Assembly: GCA_025558095.1 (NCBI GenBank)
Contig: JAIVFI010000003.1
Location: 744,001-808,000, forward strand
Length of the DNA: 64,000 nt
Direction: 5' to 3'
Origin: Hyaloraphidium curvatum
Taxonomy: Eukaryota; Monoblepharomycota; Hyaloraphidiomycetes; Hyaloraphidiales; Hyaloraphidiaceae
The position numbers and the translations under genes were made by a program. Under the pieces are notes generated by a model. That model was not told where the DNA came from. It searched no databases and worked only from the letters and a program-made list of their open reading frames with translations. Below, piece after piece: positions 46,601 through 55,797 of this stretch (within the stretch, counting starts at the first letter, position 1; the number at the start of each line of letters is the position of its first letter).

Positions 46601-47707
46601 CTCCTCCGCCGGCGCACCGTCGCCCGGGGCCGGTGCGGGCGTCGCGGAGGCCTTTGGCGGCCGACCGCGCTTCTTCGGCGTCGTCGCCGGGACGGGCTGG
46701 GGATCCTCCTCGGCCGGCTTGGGCTCCTCCGCAGGCTTGGGATTCTTCGGCGGTCGGCCGCGCCTTTTCGGCGTCGCAGGGGCGGGCTGGGGATCGTCGG
46801 CGGGGTTCGGATCCTCCGCGGGCTTTGGTTCCTCGGCGGGCTTGCGGCCGCCCCTGCCCTTGCCCCTCTTCGAGGCCTGGTTCAGGGAAACCACCGTCCC
46901 GGTGTCCTCGAGCACCTTGCGGATCATGTCCATCAGCTTCTGCACGCCGGGATCCGCGAGCGACTCGGCCGACTGCTCGAACGCCTGCGGCGGCTTGTAC
47001 CCCGGCCTCTTGGGGCCCGCGGGCGACGCGTCCGCCTTGCCGGCTTCCCCCTCGCCGTCTGCCGCGGCCTCGTCCCCGTCCACGGCCGCGCGCTGGTACT
47101 TTGGCTTTCGCCCGCGCTTGGGCTTCTCCGGCGCGGGCGAGTCCCCGGCGTCCGGCTCGTCCCCGCTGTCCGCGCGCTTGGGCGGCCTCCCGCGCTTCTT
47201 GGGCGCGGCCTTTGCGGCGGCCTTTGCCCGCGGCTTCTCGTCCTCGGAGCCCGAAGGTTCGGAAGGCTCGTCCTCGGCGGACGGGGACTCGTCCTCCTCC
47301 TCCTCCTCCTCGCCCGCGGCCCCCTCCAACACAAAGTCCGACTCGTCCGACGACGCCTTCTTCGCCCTGCGCCCTCCTCTCCCCCCGCCCCTCCCGCCCC
47401 GTGCCGCGGGCGCCTCCGGTGTCGCCTCCTCGGGCCGCACGCCGCCGGCGCCCCCGCCCCGCCCGCGTGCCCCGCGCCCGCGGCCCCTGCCGCGGCCCCG
47501 CCCCGCCTTGGGCTCGGCGGCCTGCGCGCCGTCCTCGGACGCGGGCTTCTCCGGCGCCTCGCCGTCCGACCCGCTGCCGGACCCGCTCTGCAGCGCGCGC
47601 TCGACCTCCGAGTCGTATCCGTCCTTGAAGGACGGACGCGCGCGCCGCCGGCGCAGGCGCATCGGCTCGCCGTCGTCGTCGGAGCCGGACTCGGATTTGG
47701 GCGCCAT
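43639..47707 (-). CDS. GTF3C2: TFIIIC WD40 subunit with AT-hooks (GTF3C2/TFC6-like)
   Basis: Probable subunit of the TFIIIC tau-B module for RNA polymerase III promoters. The N-terminal 500 residues are low-complexity, with several AT-hook cores (KKRGRPPKR, PKRGRKPKY, KRRGRPPKN, KKRGRPPKA). A zinc-finger-like element follows near 46310-46360 (CYVPSCTKDFLNHEGVKYHC). After an intron comes FSEYKVLFPDNKTPKSLPFV, then a C-terminal WD40 domain: GTVINASGAVWGLQWCPGVD, LQLWRFPAGKEW, DCWDLKWMPYGGYE, LGVLAASFADGSVRLFAVPH, FFQAHDTAITQMDWNDSYRR and LVSCSLDGRVAITDIRNT, ending near LIASGGAAGLVRVEDVYTF. AT-hook plus this type of WD40 repeat is the GTF3C2 architecture. Exon edges in 44.7-45.7 kb are approximate. 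Confidence 0.72.
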
Positions 47708-47888
47708 GGCGCGTCCGGCTCTCGCGAAAGTCGTCGATGTGGTGGGACAGCCGCACCACCATCGACCTCGGACACGCATTCGAACCGGGCATCGTCCTTC
47801 CCAAAACCCGAATTGCTGCATTCCAGCTACACGTTTGGTACAAGAAGATGGCATCCGCGGCCCCGCCGCGCTCCAACGAAACGTCAGT

Positions 47889-49097
47889 TCACCATTTGGG
47901 AGAGCCGAAGGGGGATATGAGGGAGCCGATCATGCCGAAGGACTTCACGGAGGAGGAGGATGAAGGAGACGACGGCCCCGGGGCTTTCGAGGCCGGGATC
48001 TTGAGCGTCGGAGGCGCCGGCGCCGGTTTGCTCTGCTGCGCGGCCCGCAGCTCCGCGACCGAGACGAAGGTCGACGCCGCGGGCGACGCGGGGGTGCCCG
48101 GGCTCGTGGGGGAAGTCGGCGACAAGGGCCCGCCGCCGGGCTTGGCGCCCACCACGCGCGAGAGGCCCCTGCCGAGCCAGCCCCACCGGCCCTTGCCGGC
48201 CTGCTCCTCCTCCTCGTCCGATGCGTCCGCGCGGCCGTACTTGGCCATGAGGTCGATGTGGATCAGGGTCACCTTGGAGTTGAACGAGACCTTGCGGCCG
48301 GCTTTGGAGCGCGCCGCGGGCTGCTCGTCGGGCTGGTCGGCGGCGGGGCGGTCGGGGTCGTCGAGCAGTACGGCGTCATCGGGCAGGGAGGATTCGAGGA
48401 AGACCGAGTCTGGGGGCAGCAGGCTCTCGACGGCGTCGATCGGCGAGTCCATGCTGAGCAGCGGCTCCTCCATGCTCAGCATCTGCTCGTCGATGCCGAG
48501 CAGCGGCTCCGAGGGCCCCGCCTCGACGAGCGTCGACGCCGACGAGTCCGATGCGTCGCTCGAGCAGCGCTGCCGCGGCACCGGCGACGACGTGCCGTCC
48601 AGCAGCATCGCCAGCTCGTCCGATGCGGTGCGTGCGGAGCCCTTTGCGGGCGCGGGGGAGCAGTCGTCGTCGTCCGGTGCCGCGGCGTCGGGGGTGCCCT
48701 CGGGCTCGCTCACGAGGTCGCCGGACGCCGCAAGGGGCACGCCGGCATCCAGCACGCCGCCGCTGAGCAGCCCCATGCGCCGGATGTCGTCGCGCAGGCC
48801 GATTTCGACCGAGTCGAGCGAGGCGCGGGGGCCGCCGTCCGCGGGCGCGCCATCCGCCGGATCAGCGGCGGCCGCGCCGCCCGCCCCGTCCGCCGCGGTC
48901 TCCGCGTGGGGCGCCGCGCGCGCGGGCCGCTTCAGCGTGTCCCGGTGGCCCGCAAACCGCTTCAGGCCACTTTCCGTGTCCGTCTCCCGCGGGGACGCCG
49001 CGCCGCCCGCCCCCTCCGCCCCGCCGCGCGCCGCGTCCCGCTCGTCGAGAGCGAGGTCGGCGCCGTCGGCAGGCACCGCCTCCGTCCCGCGCTCCAT
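47889..49097 (-). CDS. Disordered acidic protein with a PP1-docking-like motif
   Basis: A single-exon frame of about 402 codons starting MERGTEAVPADGADLALDER. It is rich in Ala, Ser, Pro and Asp with no folded domain recognised. One better conserved-looking core (about 48240-48300) reads RKVSFNSKVTLIHIDLMAKY. The KVSF inside it fits the [RK]-x-[VI]-x-F docking motif of protein phosphatase 1 regulators. A methionine/leucine-rich helical stretch with repeated LSMEEPLLSMDS-like units precedes it, and Ser/Pro-rich sequence follows. The chain ends FGMIGSLISPFGSPKW. The clean 1.2 kb frame with normal codon use supports a real gene. Function unknown; a phosphatase regulator is an inference from one short motif. 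Confidence 0.6.
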   Translation of the reverse strand: MERGTEAVPADGADLALDERDAARGGAEGAGGAASPRETDTESGLKRFAGHRDTLKRPARAAPHAETAADGAGGAAAADPADGAPADGGPRASLDSVEIGLRDDIRRMGLLSGGVLDAGVPLAASGDLVSEPEGTPDAAAPDDDDCSPAPAKGSARTASDELAMLLDGTSSPVPRQRCSSDASDSSASTLVEAGPSEPLLGIDEQMLSMEEPLLSMDSPIDAVESLLPPDSVFLESSLPDDAVLLDDPDRPAADQPDEQPAARSKAGRKVSFNSKVTLIHIDLMAKYGRADASDEEEEQAGKGRWGWLGRGLSRVVGAKPGGGPLSPTSPTSPGTPASPAASTFVSVAELRAAQQSKPAPAPPTLKIPASKAPGPSSPSSSSSVKSFGMIGSLISPFGSPKW

Positions 49098-49383
49098 CCT
49101 TGGGGGGTCCGGCCGGGGAGGGAAAGCGGACTGGCTTGGGCGCGGGGTAACTTGGCTGGTCCGGTTGATGAGCAAGGCTGCGGACACAGCGGACACGGCC
49201 AGACTGCGAGGATCGGAAGTACTCTGCTACCATCGGTACAGAAGGCTTCTCGAGATGGATTGGAATCAATGGCGAGCATCGGCCGCGCCTCGGTAGCACC
49301 GTCTGCCTCCCGGGTATCAAGTCCCCCATTCCCCAGCACCCATGCCCAATCAGCAATCCACGCCAAGTCCCAGGTTCCCGGGA

Positions 49384-49840
49384 TCAAGTCAGCCGCACCG
49401 GAACGTCGAATTTGCTGGCGGCGACCAGGCTGGGCCGGTTGATCGTCCGCCCCGAAACGAAAGGGTCCGAAAGGAGCGCGGAGCGGTCGATGCCGTCCGG
49501 CGGCCCCGGCTCCGCGGAGCGCGTGACGACGTTCTTCCCCTTGTCGTTCGTCGACGATCGGACGAGGGGCGAGGTGGGGGCCCGCCGCGCTGGGGACGTG
49601 ACGGCCTCCGGTCAGCGCCCGGGCCGCCAGTCCTGCCAACACCGCGGCGAACCCACTCTGCCCGGAAAAAAGGTCCCGCCCGATCAGCAGCCCGTCCGTG
49701 GCCGCGGGCGCGGCCTTTGTGGGGCTCTCGAGCAGCGCGTCGCGCGCGTCCGGCTGGGTCCCGCCCGCAAAGAACGAGTTGACCGCGATCCCGTCCGCCG
49801 GCCCGGCCAGGATGTCGTAGACGCTTATTCGGGCGTCCAT
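49384..49840 (-). CDS. Orphan small protein
   Basis: Exon 1 begins MDARISVYDILAGPADGIAV and continues with DGLLIGRDLFSGQSGFAAVL and LAARALTG. An intron (about 49530-49600) joins this to NVVTRSAEPGPPDGIDRSAL and a C-terminus LVAASKFDVPVRLT. An in-frame ATG also exists at 49930, but it would leave only 2 bases to the start of the divergent protease gene; the ATG at 49840 gives 92 bases, in line with other pairs here. The alanine/glycine-rich helix (FAAVLAGLAARAL) may be membrane-associated or simply a hydrophobic core. No family recognised. Confidence 0.5.
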
Positions 49841-49932
49841 TCTTCCCCGAGGCCGGAATCCGAGGATCAGGGGAATGTGTCGTGCAAGACGCGAGCGGAC
49901 ACGATCGAATTCCCGCGTCCCGCCGGCCATTC

Positions 49933-50856
49933 ATGGCCTCCGCCCCGGACGACGAGGCGGAGCTCATCGCGCGGCGGCTCCTCGCCCAATTAAAGCGCCG
50001 CGACGGCACTTTCCCTTCCGGCCGGCGATGGCTCCTGCGGCGCCTGCGAATGCTCCCCTCGCTGCAGTCCGGCCCAACGTGAGCTTCCCGGCCCGTTACC
50101 CCCGCAATGTGAAGCCGACCCGCGAATTGCCCCTCTAGATGCGGAATGACGGCTATTGCCATGGTTGCCGCTGCGTTCGGCCCCCCCGCGGACGTCCCCG
50201 CGGTCCCTGCGCTGCTCGCCGCGGCGCGAGCCAGGGGTTTCTCGCGGCACGGGGAGCTCTTCTCCGCCTCCGATCTCGCGACCCTCGGCGCCCTGCACGT
50301 GGCTTGCGCGACGTTCCGCACGGCCGCGTGGGACGGCCGTGGGACGGTGCTCTCTGCGCTGGACGGGGGGGACCTGGTGCTGCTCGCGTACGACAAGGAC
50401 GGGAACAACGAGCCATGCCTGAAGGGCGGGGCAAAGGCGCACTGGTGCGTCGTGAACGGCTACGCGTTCCCGCTGCCGGAGGGGGCGGGATCGGAGGGGA
50501 CGCGGTGCGTGCTTCCGGAAAGGGCAGGACCATTCGAGGTCGTCCTCGAGGACCTGCCCCTGGACGAACGGACGCGGCCGGTTCCCCCCTCGCCCGACGA
50601 TTTGCACCTGTTGTGCTTCCACGGCAAATCGCTGCACCAGGCCGTGTGGCCGTACGCGGACCTGGAGGCCAGCAACGCCAACCTCGAGCACGTCGGCAAG
50701 GACGTGGCCCGGAGCGGGCGGTACGCGGTGCCCGAGGGCGGGCGGCTCGACGGTTTGCGCGGCACGGTCGTGTTGGCGGCCCGCGTACAATCATCCCCGG
50801 CGTGCGTCCATGGGCCGGTCGGGCCGCTTGCTGTTGAAAGGAAAGACGAGGGTTAG
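49933..50856 (+). CDS. ACTMAP: Actin maturation protease (ACTMAP / C19orf54 family)
   Basis: Cysteine aminopeptidase that removes the N-terminal acetylated Met or Cys of actin. Exon 1 (MASAPDDEAELIARRLLAQL) ends SLQSGPT. A short intron (about 50081-50138) joins it to CGMTAIAMVAAAFGP, so the active-site region reads LQSGPTCGMTAIAM, matching LQxGPTCGLVALAM of animal ACTMAP. Downstream are ARARGFSRHGELFSASDLAT and LLAYDKDGNNEPCLKGGAKA followed by HWCVVNGYAF, which matches the LVPYDEDFNHEPC and KAHWAV region with the probable catalytic His. A later block LHLLCFHGKSLHQAVWPYAD matches the family C-terminal part. About 288 residues. Its last 66 bases overlap the eIF3g coding region on the other strand. 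Confidence 0.88.
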
Positions 50857-52015
50857 CCGAAAGCCCGAAACGCCGTCCCGACCGCGAACCCACTCTTGCG
50901 CCATCTCGACCCGCAGGATCAGGTTGTCGTACCCGTGCCCGTTGAGCTTCTGGATCGCCGTCTCCGCGTCCTTCTGGCTGAAGAAGCTCACGAACGCGAA
51001 CCCCCTGCACAGCCCCGTGTCCTTGTCCCGGGAGCAGAACACCCGCGCAATGTGGCCCACCCGCCGGAACAGCGCGTGCAGGTCGTCCTCGGTCGCGTCC
51101 TCGGACAGGTTGGAGACGCGGACGGTGAAGTAGTCGTCCCGCCGGTCGCGGCGGCCGCCGTCCATGCTCTCGCCGGCCGGGCCCGAGTCGCCCTCGGCGC
51201 GGTTGCGCATCGACGGGGGGACGTACTTGCTGCCGCCCATGCGGCTCGAGGAGGGTTCATTGGCGGGTTCGGGGGTGGTAGCTGCCAGGGCGCGCACCGT
51301 CAGCGGGACCGCGCCGGGGAAAACGGAAAATGAACCCACAGAGCTCGGGCCCGGGCGCCATCACGCTCTCCAGCTCGCTCAGCGGCACGTGGCTGTCCTT
51401 GAACGGGCACTTTGTCGTCCAGTGGTCGCCCTTGCAGATGCGGCACATGATCTTTGCCTTGGACAGGCTGGCCTTGAGATCCGTCTGCGCGTTCGCCTCC
51501 TCCGCGGCGTCCAGCGTGCGGCTCGACGTCGTCAGCTTCAGCCCGATCTGCTCGCCGACCTGCGTGGTGTTTGCGTGCGGGCCGGGCGCGTCCCCGCGCG
51601 CGGCGCCGAACTTGTGCCACCGCTTCCGCTCCGCGACGGCCTGGTTGGCCTTGACCTTGACCACCGTGCGCTTGATCTTGCGCGTGATCTTTTCCCGGGG
51701 CGGCCTCGTCAGATCCGGGCCGGGGGCAGGGGGCGGGGGCGGCAGCCCACCTTGACCTTCTTGCCATCGTCGTTGGTGCGGTACTCGACCACAACCGTCA
51801 CATCGGGGTCCTCTGCGGCGCGCGACGGCCGCGGCTCGTCGTCTGCGGGGCGTCAGCGCGGTGCAATGGCGGCGGGCGGGGCGGCGCTCACCTCCGTCCT
51901 CGTCGGCCCAGTTCGGCCTGCGGGCGGGCGAGAGAGGGGGGGAAAGGGGGGCGGTCAGGCGAGATGGGGGCACAAATGGCGGCATGGCGTGCCTGGTTGC
52001 CACGTCGGCGGCCAT
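50791..52015 (-). CDS. EIF3G: Translation initiation factor eIF3 subunit G
   Basis: RNA-binding subunit of eIF3, involved in scanning and re-initiation. Near the N-terminus is the family NWADE motif (RRPNWADEDG, about 51930). A spliced segment VTVVVEYRTNDDGKKVK continues to ITRKIKRTVVKVKANQAVAE and RKRWHKFG. The zinc knuckle is MCRICKGDHWTTKCPFKD (near 51430), followed after an intron by SKYVPPSMRNR and a C-terminal RRM (YFTVRVSNLSEDATEDDLHA, GLCRGFAFVSFFSQKDAETA, HGYDNLILRVEMAQ). A last intron with a GCTAAC branch and a polypyrimidine acceptor leads to KRPDRPMDARRG. The exact start is uncertain; 52015 is the first ATG upstream of NWADE. Confidence 0.93.
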
Positions 52016-52211
52016 TTCGGTCGGGGTGGGGGGGGGGGCGAGAAGTTCGAACAGAAAAGGTCGGGCGGAGGCCCGCACGCGCTGAAGTCAATTGGTTACC
52101 ACGGGCCAGATCTTCACGCTTTGCCTTCGTCAGGCAAGTCAGGCAGGCAAAGCACTCGGAAAATGATCATTCAATCGCAGATACATGGGTATTTCAAGCC
52201 GATCAATTTGT

Positions 52212-53560
52212 TCAGGAGCCCACGACCAATGTGTCCGTCCCCACGTTCGCCGGCCCTGCGAACGGAAGGATCGCAGGGAGAGCGATGCCAACCAGGCCGC
52301 CCGGATCCAATCCACCGCCAACGTGCTCCCCATCGCCCGCATCCGCATGCCAAACCTGGTCGAGATGCTCTGGGAGCATCCGCGCCAGGTGGGCCGCGAC
52401 CGAAACGCCCGCCACGGTGAACCCGTCCTCGGGCGACGGCACGCTGGGGATCTTGGTCCTGACGGTGCCGCTCAGGTCCGCAAAGGGGCGCACCCATGGG
52501 TGCCGGAGCAGCGAGGATGCGGATATTCGCCCCTCGTTGGCGGGATCCAGAACGAGGGAGAGGAAGGAGCGCGCATCCGAGGAAACACCTTCGGGCAGCT
52601 CGAGGTCCGCATCGTAGCTCATCTCCCGGTCGTCGCCAATGTCCTCGGAACATCGTGGCAATCGGCCCGCGAGCACGGCATGCGCCAGGACGCCAAGGGA
52701 CCAGAGGTCCGGGTGGCCCAGGCTGGCCGAACAGCGTTCTCCGCGCTCCAAAAGCCGTCGCATGCGTGGAGATGCATATTCAAGACTGCCTACGGCCTCG
52801 TCGAGAACGGTGGCGGAGCCAAAGAAGGTCGCAAGGCCGAAATCCAAAAGCGTGACCTGGCCCGTCGCCGCGACCAAAACATTGTCCGGTTTAATGTCCC
52901 TATGGATGATCCCATTGGCGTGGGCGTGCCGGAGCGCCGAGAGCACCCCAGCGACGATTCTCCGGGCCTCCTCTTCTTCGAGTCGGCCATCCGGCTGCGA
53001 GATAACGTGCGAGAGGAGCTCGACCCCGGGCGCGCGGGCGAGCACCAGGTGGATTCCGTGCCTGCTACGCACGATATCGAGGAGCATGGGCACCGCGGGG
53101 TGCCGGGGGAGGTGGGCCAGGACCAGCGCTTCCCGCAGGGCAAAGAAAGCGCCAAGGCGGTCCTTGGGAGACATCGGCGTGGATTTGACGACGGCCTGCG
53201 TTCGACCGCAAAGCAAGGCGCATCGAGCATGTGCAGCGTGCCGGGAGGAGAGAGTCAGTGGCGTTCCGCGCTCGGGCCGCCGAAACGACCCACCTCTCGG
53301 CCGGACAGCGCCCCGTGGGCAAGCCGCACGTGCGCGAATGACCCCTGCCCCAGCAACACCTCGTCCACAATCCAATCGTCGTGCGTGCCGTGCAGCGTCC
53401 GCGGCAGGGGCGGCGGGCCGTGCTCGATCGTGGTGGAACCCGGCGGCGAGGCAGAGTCCGGCTCTCCCGCGGAGCCCACGGCCGCCTGGAGGACGGCGGA
53501 ACCGCCAAGCGGGCCTTCGCGGGCAAACCCCTGCAACGCCGCGTGCTTGACGGGCGCCAT
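52212..53560 (-). CDS. Serine/threonine kinase of a local three-member family (copy 1)
   Basis: About 417 residues. Exon 1 starts MAPVKHAALQGFAREG and carries the glycine loop VLLGQGSFAHVRLAHG. A phase-0 intron (about 53197-53292) falls directly before AVVKSTPMSPKDRLGAFFAL, which holds the ATP-anchoring Lys. The catalytic loop is HRDIKPDNVL, the metal site LLDFGLATFF, and the activation segment runs VLDEAVGSLEYASPRMRRLL, so the usual APE is replaced by a YASP motif. LWSLGVLAHAVLAGRLP and LRHPWVRPF follow. The C-terminal tail has no domain. Copies at 58.8 and 61.2 kb share the loop, intron site and activation segment. The C-terminal exon end is taken as the first stop. Confidence 0.82.
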
Positions 53561-54145
53561 TGTCGGCAGCAGAAGCGGCATAGCCGGTTGTTCTGAATCG
53601 TTGGCGGTGCTGCGGCAAATGGCCGGCTCTCGCCGCCTCCGAACAGCAGGGTCCTGGGAGACGCGAATCGCCCAATCGAAGAATACGCGGCCGGAGGCAG
53701 ACAGCAAAGTGCAATCCTTGGGAACTGGCTCGACGCAACGGCTCGGATCTATCTGGCGGCCATGCCGCTTGTGCAAGAACCCGGAGCCCGGACCTTACCA
53801 GCCCGTCCAGGAAACTTCCACGGAGGATTCCAAATCCCGAGCTTCCTGCACGGCATCACTAGAGGACTACCGGATCTAATGCTACAGATTGGATGCTCTT
53901 CGTCTGGTCGTTCGCCGACGCATCGGTGAAGCATGCAGTGCTGTGGTTGCGAAAGATACAAGTGCCTGAACGACCTCAGCGCCAACATTGTTGGCGCACA
54001 GGTAACTTGCCTCCGGTTCCGGGGGTCAGGATTCCGACCTGGAAATCTTGGAAGGGCACACGACCTTCTTCGAAAAGTGGGCTTCACACGCCAGGATCCC
54101 GGTGACGACAGGGGAAGGCTCGCCGAACATTCCATCCCATGCTGG
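53561..54145. other. Intergenic, nothing recognised
   Basis: These 585 bases lie between the kinase copy 1 start and the BCD1 stop, both on the minus strand. A 128-codon minus-strand frame (53749-54135) is Arg/Pro/Cys-rich, without domain or spliced partner, and is not supported as a gene. The kinase promoter should be here. Confidence 0.4.
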
Positions 54146-55639
54146 CTACCCGGCGGCCTCCCTGGCGACGTTCATGTCGCCTCTCCAGGATTCCCTCCCG
54201 CCTCGGAAGCCTCCGCGTTCGCCCATGCCCCTGCCGCGTCCCGATCCCCGTCCGCGGAACCCGTTCCCCCGTCCGCGTCCCCTGTCGCCGCCGCCCCTCC
54301 CCCGGCCCCTGCCGCGGAAACCGCCCGGGGGCCCCTGCTCCCCTTCCCACCGCCTCTTGGTCCCCTGCTGCACCGGCACCGCCACCGGATCCGCCCCGGG
54401 CGGGAGCACCTCGGCCGCGGTCCCTTGCACCGCCGCCAGGGCACCCGCCTCGTCCGTGCCCGCGGGCCGGTCGACGATCCACAGCGTGGGGAACTCGCAG
54501 ACGGTGCGGCCGGCGAGTGCGGTGGCGAGGGTGCCCTCGGCCGGCCAGAGACGGGTGCGGCCGGGGGGGTTGGTGGGGCAGGCGAGGTAGATGGCGCGCT
54601 CAGTGCCTTGCGGCGGGGGCGGGGCGAGCGAGCTCAAAGGGGAATGCTCAGAGACGGGCGGGTGCAGGGATGGCGCGGGAACGGAGCACGGGGGAGAGAG
54701 GTGTACCAGCTCCACGGTCCAGTGAATGATTCGTTGGTCCTGCCGCTTGGCAGGTTGGCCGGGAGGTTCGTCGGGGCCGCGCTCAACGTCCGAAGCGTTT
54801 CCGTTCACATCCTCTTCCGCAGCGCCCTCCGTTGCAGGCTCTGCATTTACGGCGCCGCCGCCCTCGTCCTCTGCGCCTGGTTGTTGTTCGGAGCCCGGTC
54901 CGTCCTCTGTCGTCGGCTCTTCGTGGCGCAGACCGTCGCCCTCTTTGGGCATGTCCACTTCTGCGGCCAGGTCCCCTGCTGCTCGCCTCTCCTCAGGCCG
55001 ATCAGCATCCTCTCCATCGGCCTCCTTGGCCTGCCCGGCCTCCAGGGCCTTTCTGCGGTCGCGCTTCTCCCGCTTCTTCTCCTTCCGCCGCTCCTTTCGC
55101 CGCTTCGCAATGTCCGCCGGCTCGCCCGCCGACACGAAGCTCGCGTTGTCCTTTGCGCGCCTCATGCCCGGGGGCATCAGCAGCAGCCCGACGCCGCGCC
55201 GGGCAGCGGCTGCCCGGAGCGCACTGGTGTCCCTGGCGTGCGCTCCCGTTTGGACCTCCGGGTCCTCCCCGCCGAGCCTGCCCAGCCGGGGCACCGCGGC
55301 CACCAGGCCCGCGTCTTTGCCGTCCCCGGCGTCCCACGCCCTGCCCAGCCGCACCGCGTTGTCGGCCACCCGCGCGCCGTCCTCGAGGAAGCCGACGTCC
55401 GACAGCATCTCGGCGTCGCCCATCCGCGCGACTTCGACCGGCGCCGTGCGGTCGCGCACGCCCGAACAGCGCCACCGCGCCTTGTGCGCCTTCGAGCACG
55501 CGAGCGAGCACAGCCGCCGGAGGCACGCCGGGCAGCGGTACGGCGGCGCCCCCGCCCGGCACAGGGCGCACGCCGGCCCGCGGCGGGGAGCGGGGACCTC
55601 GCCGGCCTCCGTGCCCGCCTCGGCCTCGCCGTCTTCCAT
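54146..55639 (-). CDS. ZNHIT6: Box C/D snoRNP assembly factor BCD1 (ZNHIT6) with RGG tail
   Basis: Needed for box C/D snoRNP biogenesis and so for rRNA methylation. The HIT zinc finger lies at residues 20-60: CALCRAGAPPYRCPACLRRL followed by CSLACSKAHKARWRC. Right after it come GVRDRTAPVEVARMGDAEML and SDVGFLEDGARVADN, matching BCD1 NGVRDKTAYISI and LLSDYRFLEDVAR. A helical stretch (RAAAARRGVGLLLMPPGMRR), a lysine/arginine-rich block, an acidic region, then QRIIHWTVELVH and TVCEFPTLWIVD match the BCD1 C-terminal domain. Beyond this the chain ends in a Gly/Arg-rich RGG tail (about 54160-54340). The stretch near 54600-54690 may be an in-frame intron rather than coding sequence. Confidence 0.85.
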   Translation of the reverse strand: MEDGEAEAGTEAGEVPAPRRGPACALCRAGAPPYRCPACLRRLCSLACSKAHKARWRCSGVRDRTAPVEVARMGDAEMLSDVGFLEDGARVADNAVRLGRAWDAGDGKDAGLVAAVPRLGRLGGEDPEVQTGAHARDTSALRAAAARRGVGLLLMPPGMRRAKDNASFVSAGEPADIAKRRKERRKEKKREKRDRRKALEAGQAKEADGEDADRPEERRAAGDLAAEVDMPKEGDGLRHEEPTTEDGPGSEQQPGAEDEGGGAVNAEPATEGAAEEDVNGNASDVERGPDEPPGQPAKRQDQRIIHWTVELVHLSPPCSVPAPSLHPPVSEHSPLSSLAPPPPQGTERAIYLACPTNPPGRTRLWPAEGTLATALAGRTVCEFPTLWIVDRPAGTDEAGALAAVQGTAAEVLPPGADPVAVPVQQGTKRRWEGEQGPPGGFRGRGRGRGGGDRGRGRGNGFRGRGSGRGRGMGERGGFRGGRESWRGDMNVAREAAG

Positions 55640-55797
55640 TTTAAAAGAGCAGCGGACTATCGAGAGCGGGACGTCTGCGAAGTGGCAAGGGTTGTTTACT
55701 ATGATAATAAGTATGCCTCGGGCTCACTCGGCCCATGGCACGAGGCGCCGAAATCCAGATCGATCTAGTCAAGGAGTAGCTATTCCTCACACTGCAT

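Noticed and set aside
46295..47920. 541-codon plus-strand open frame opposite the TFIIIC gene
   Set aside because: It lies antisense to the AT-hook region, is Arg/Gly/Leu-rich and has no domain; a composition shadow of the GC-rich coding strand.
49841..49930. Upstream ATG at 49930 for the small orphan gene
   Set aside because: It would leave only 2 bases to the divergent ACTMAP start; the ATG at 49840 gives normal spacing, though transcript data would decide.
51164..52420. 418-codon plus-strand frame
   Set aside because: Antisense to eIF3g; it has no domain and crosses the eIF3g introns.
53749..54135. 128-codon minus-strand frame between kinase copy 1 and BCD1
   Set aside because: No domain, no splice partner and unusual composition; not enough to call a gene.
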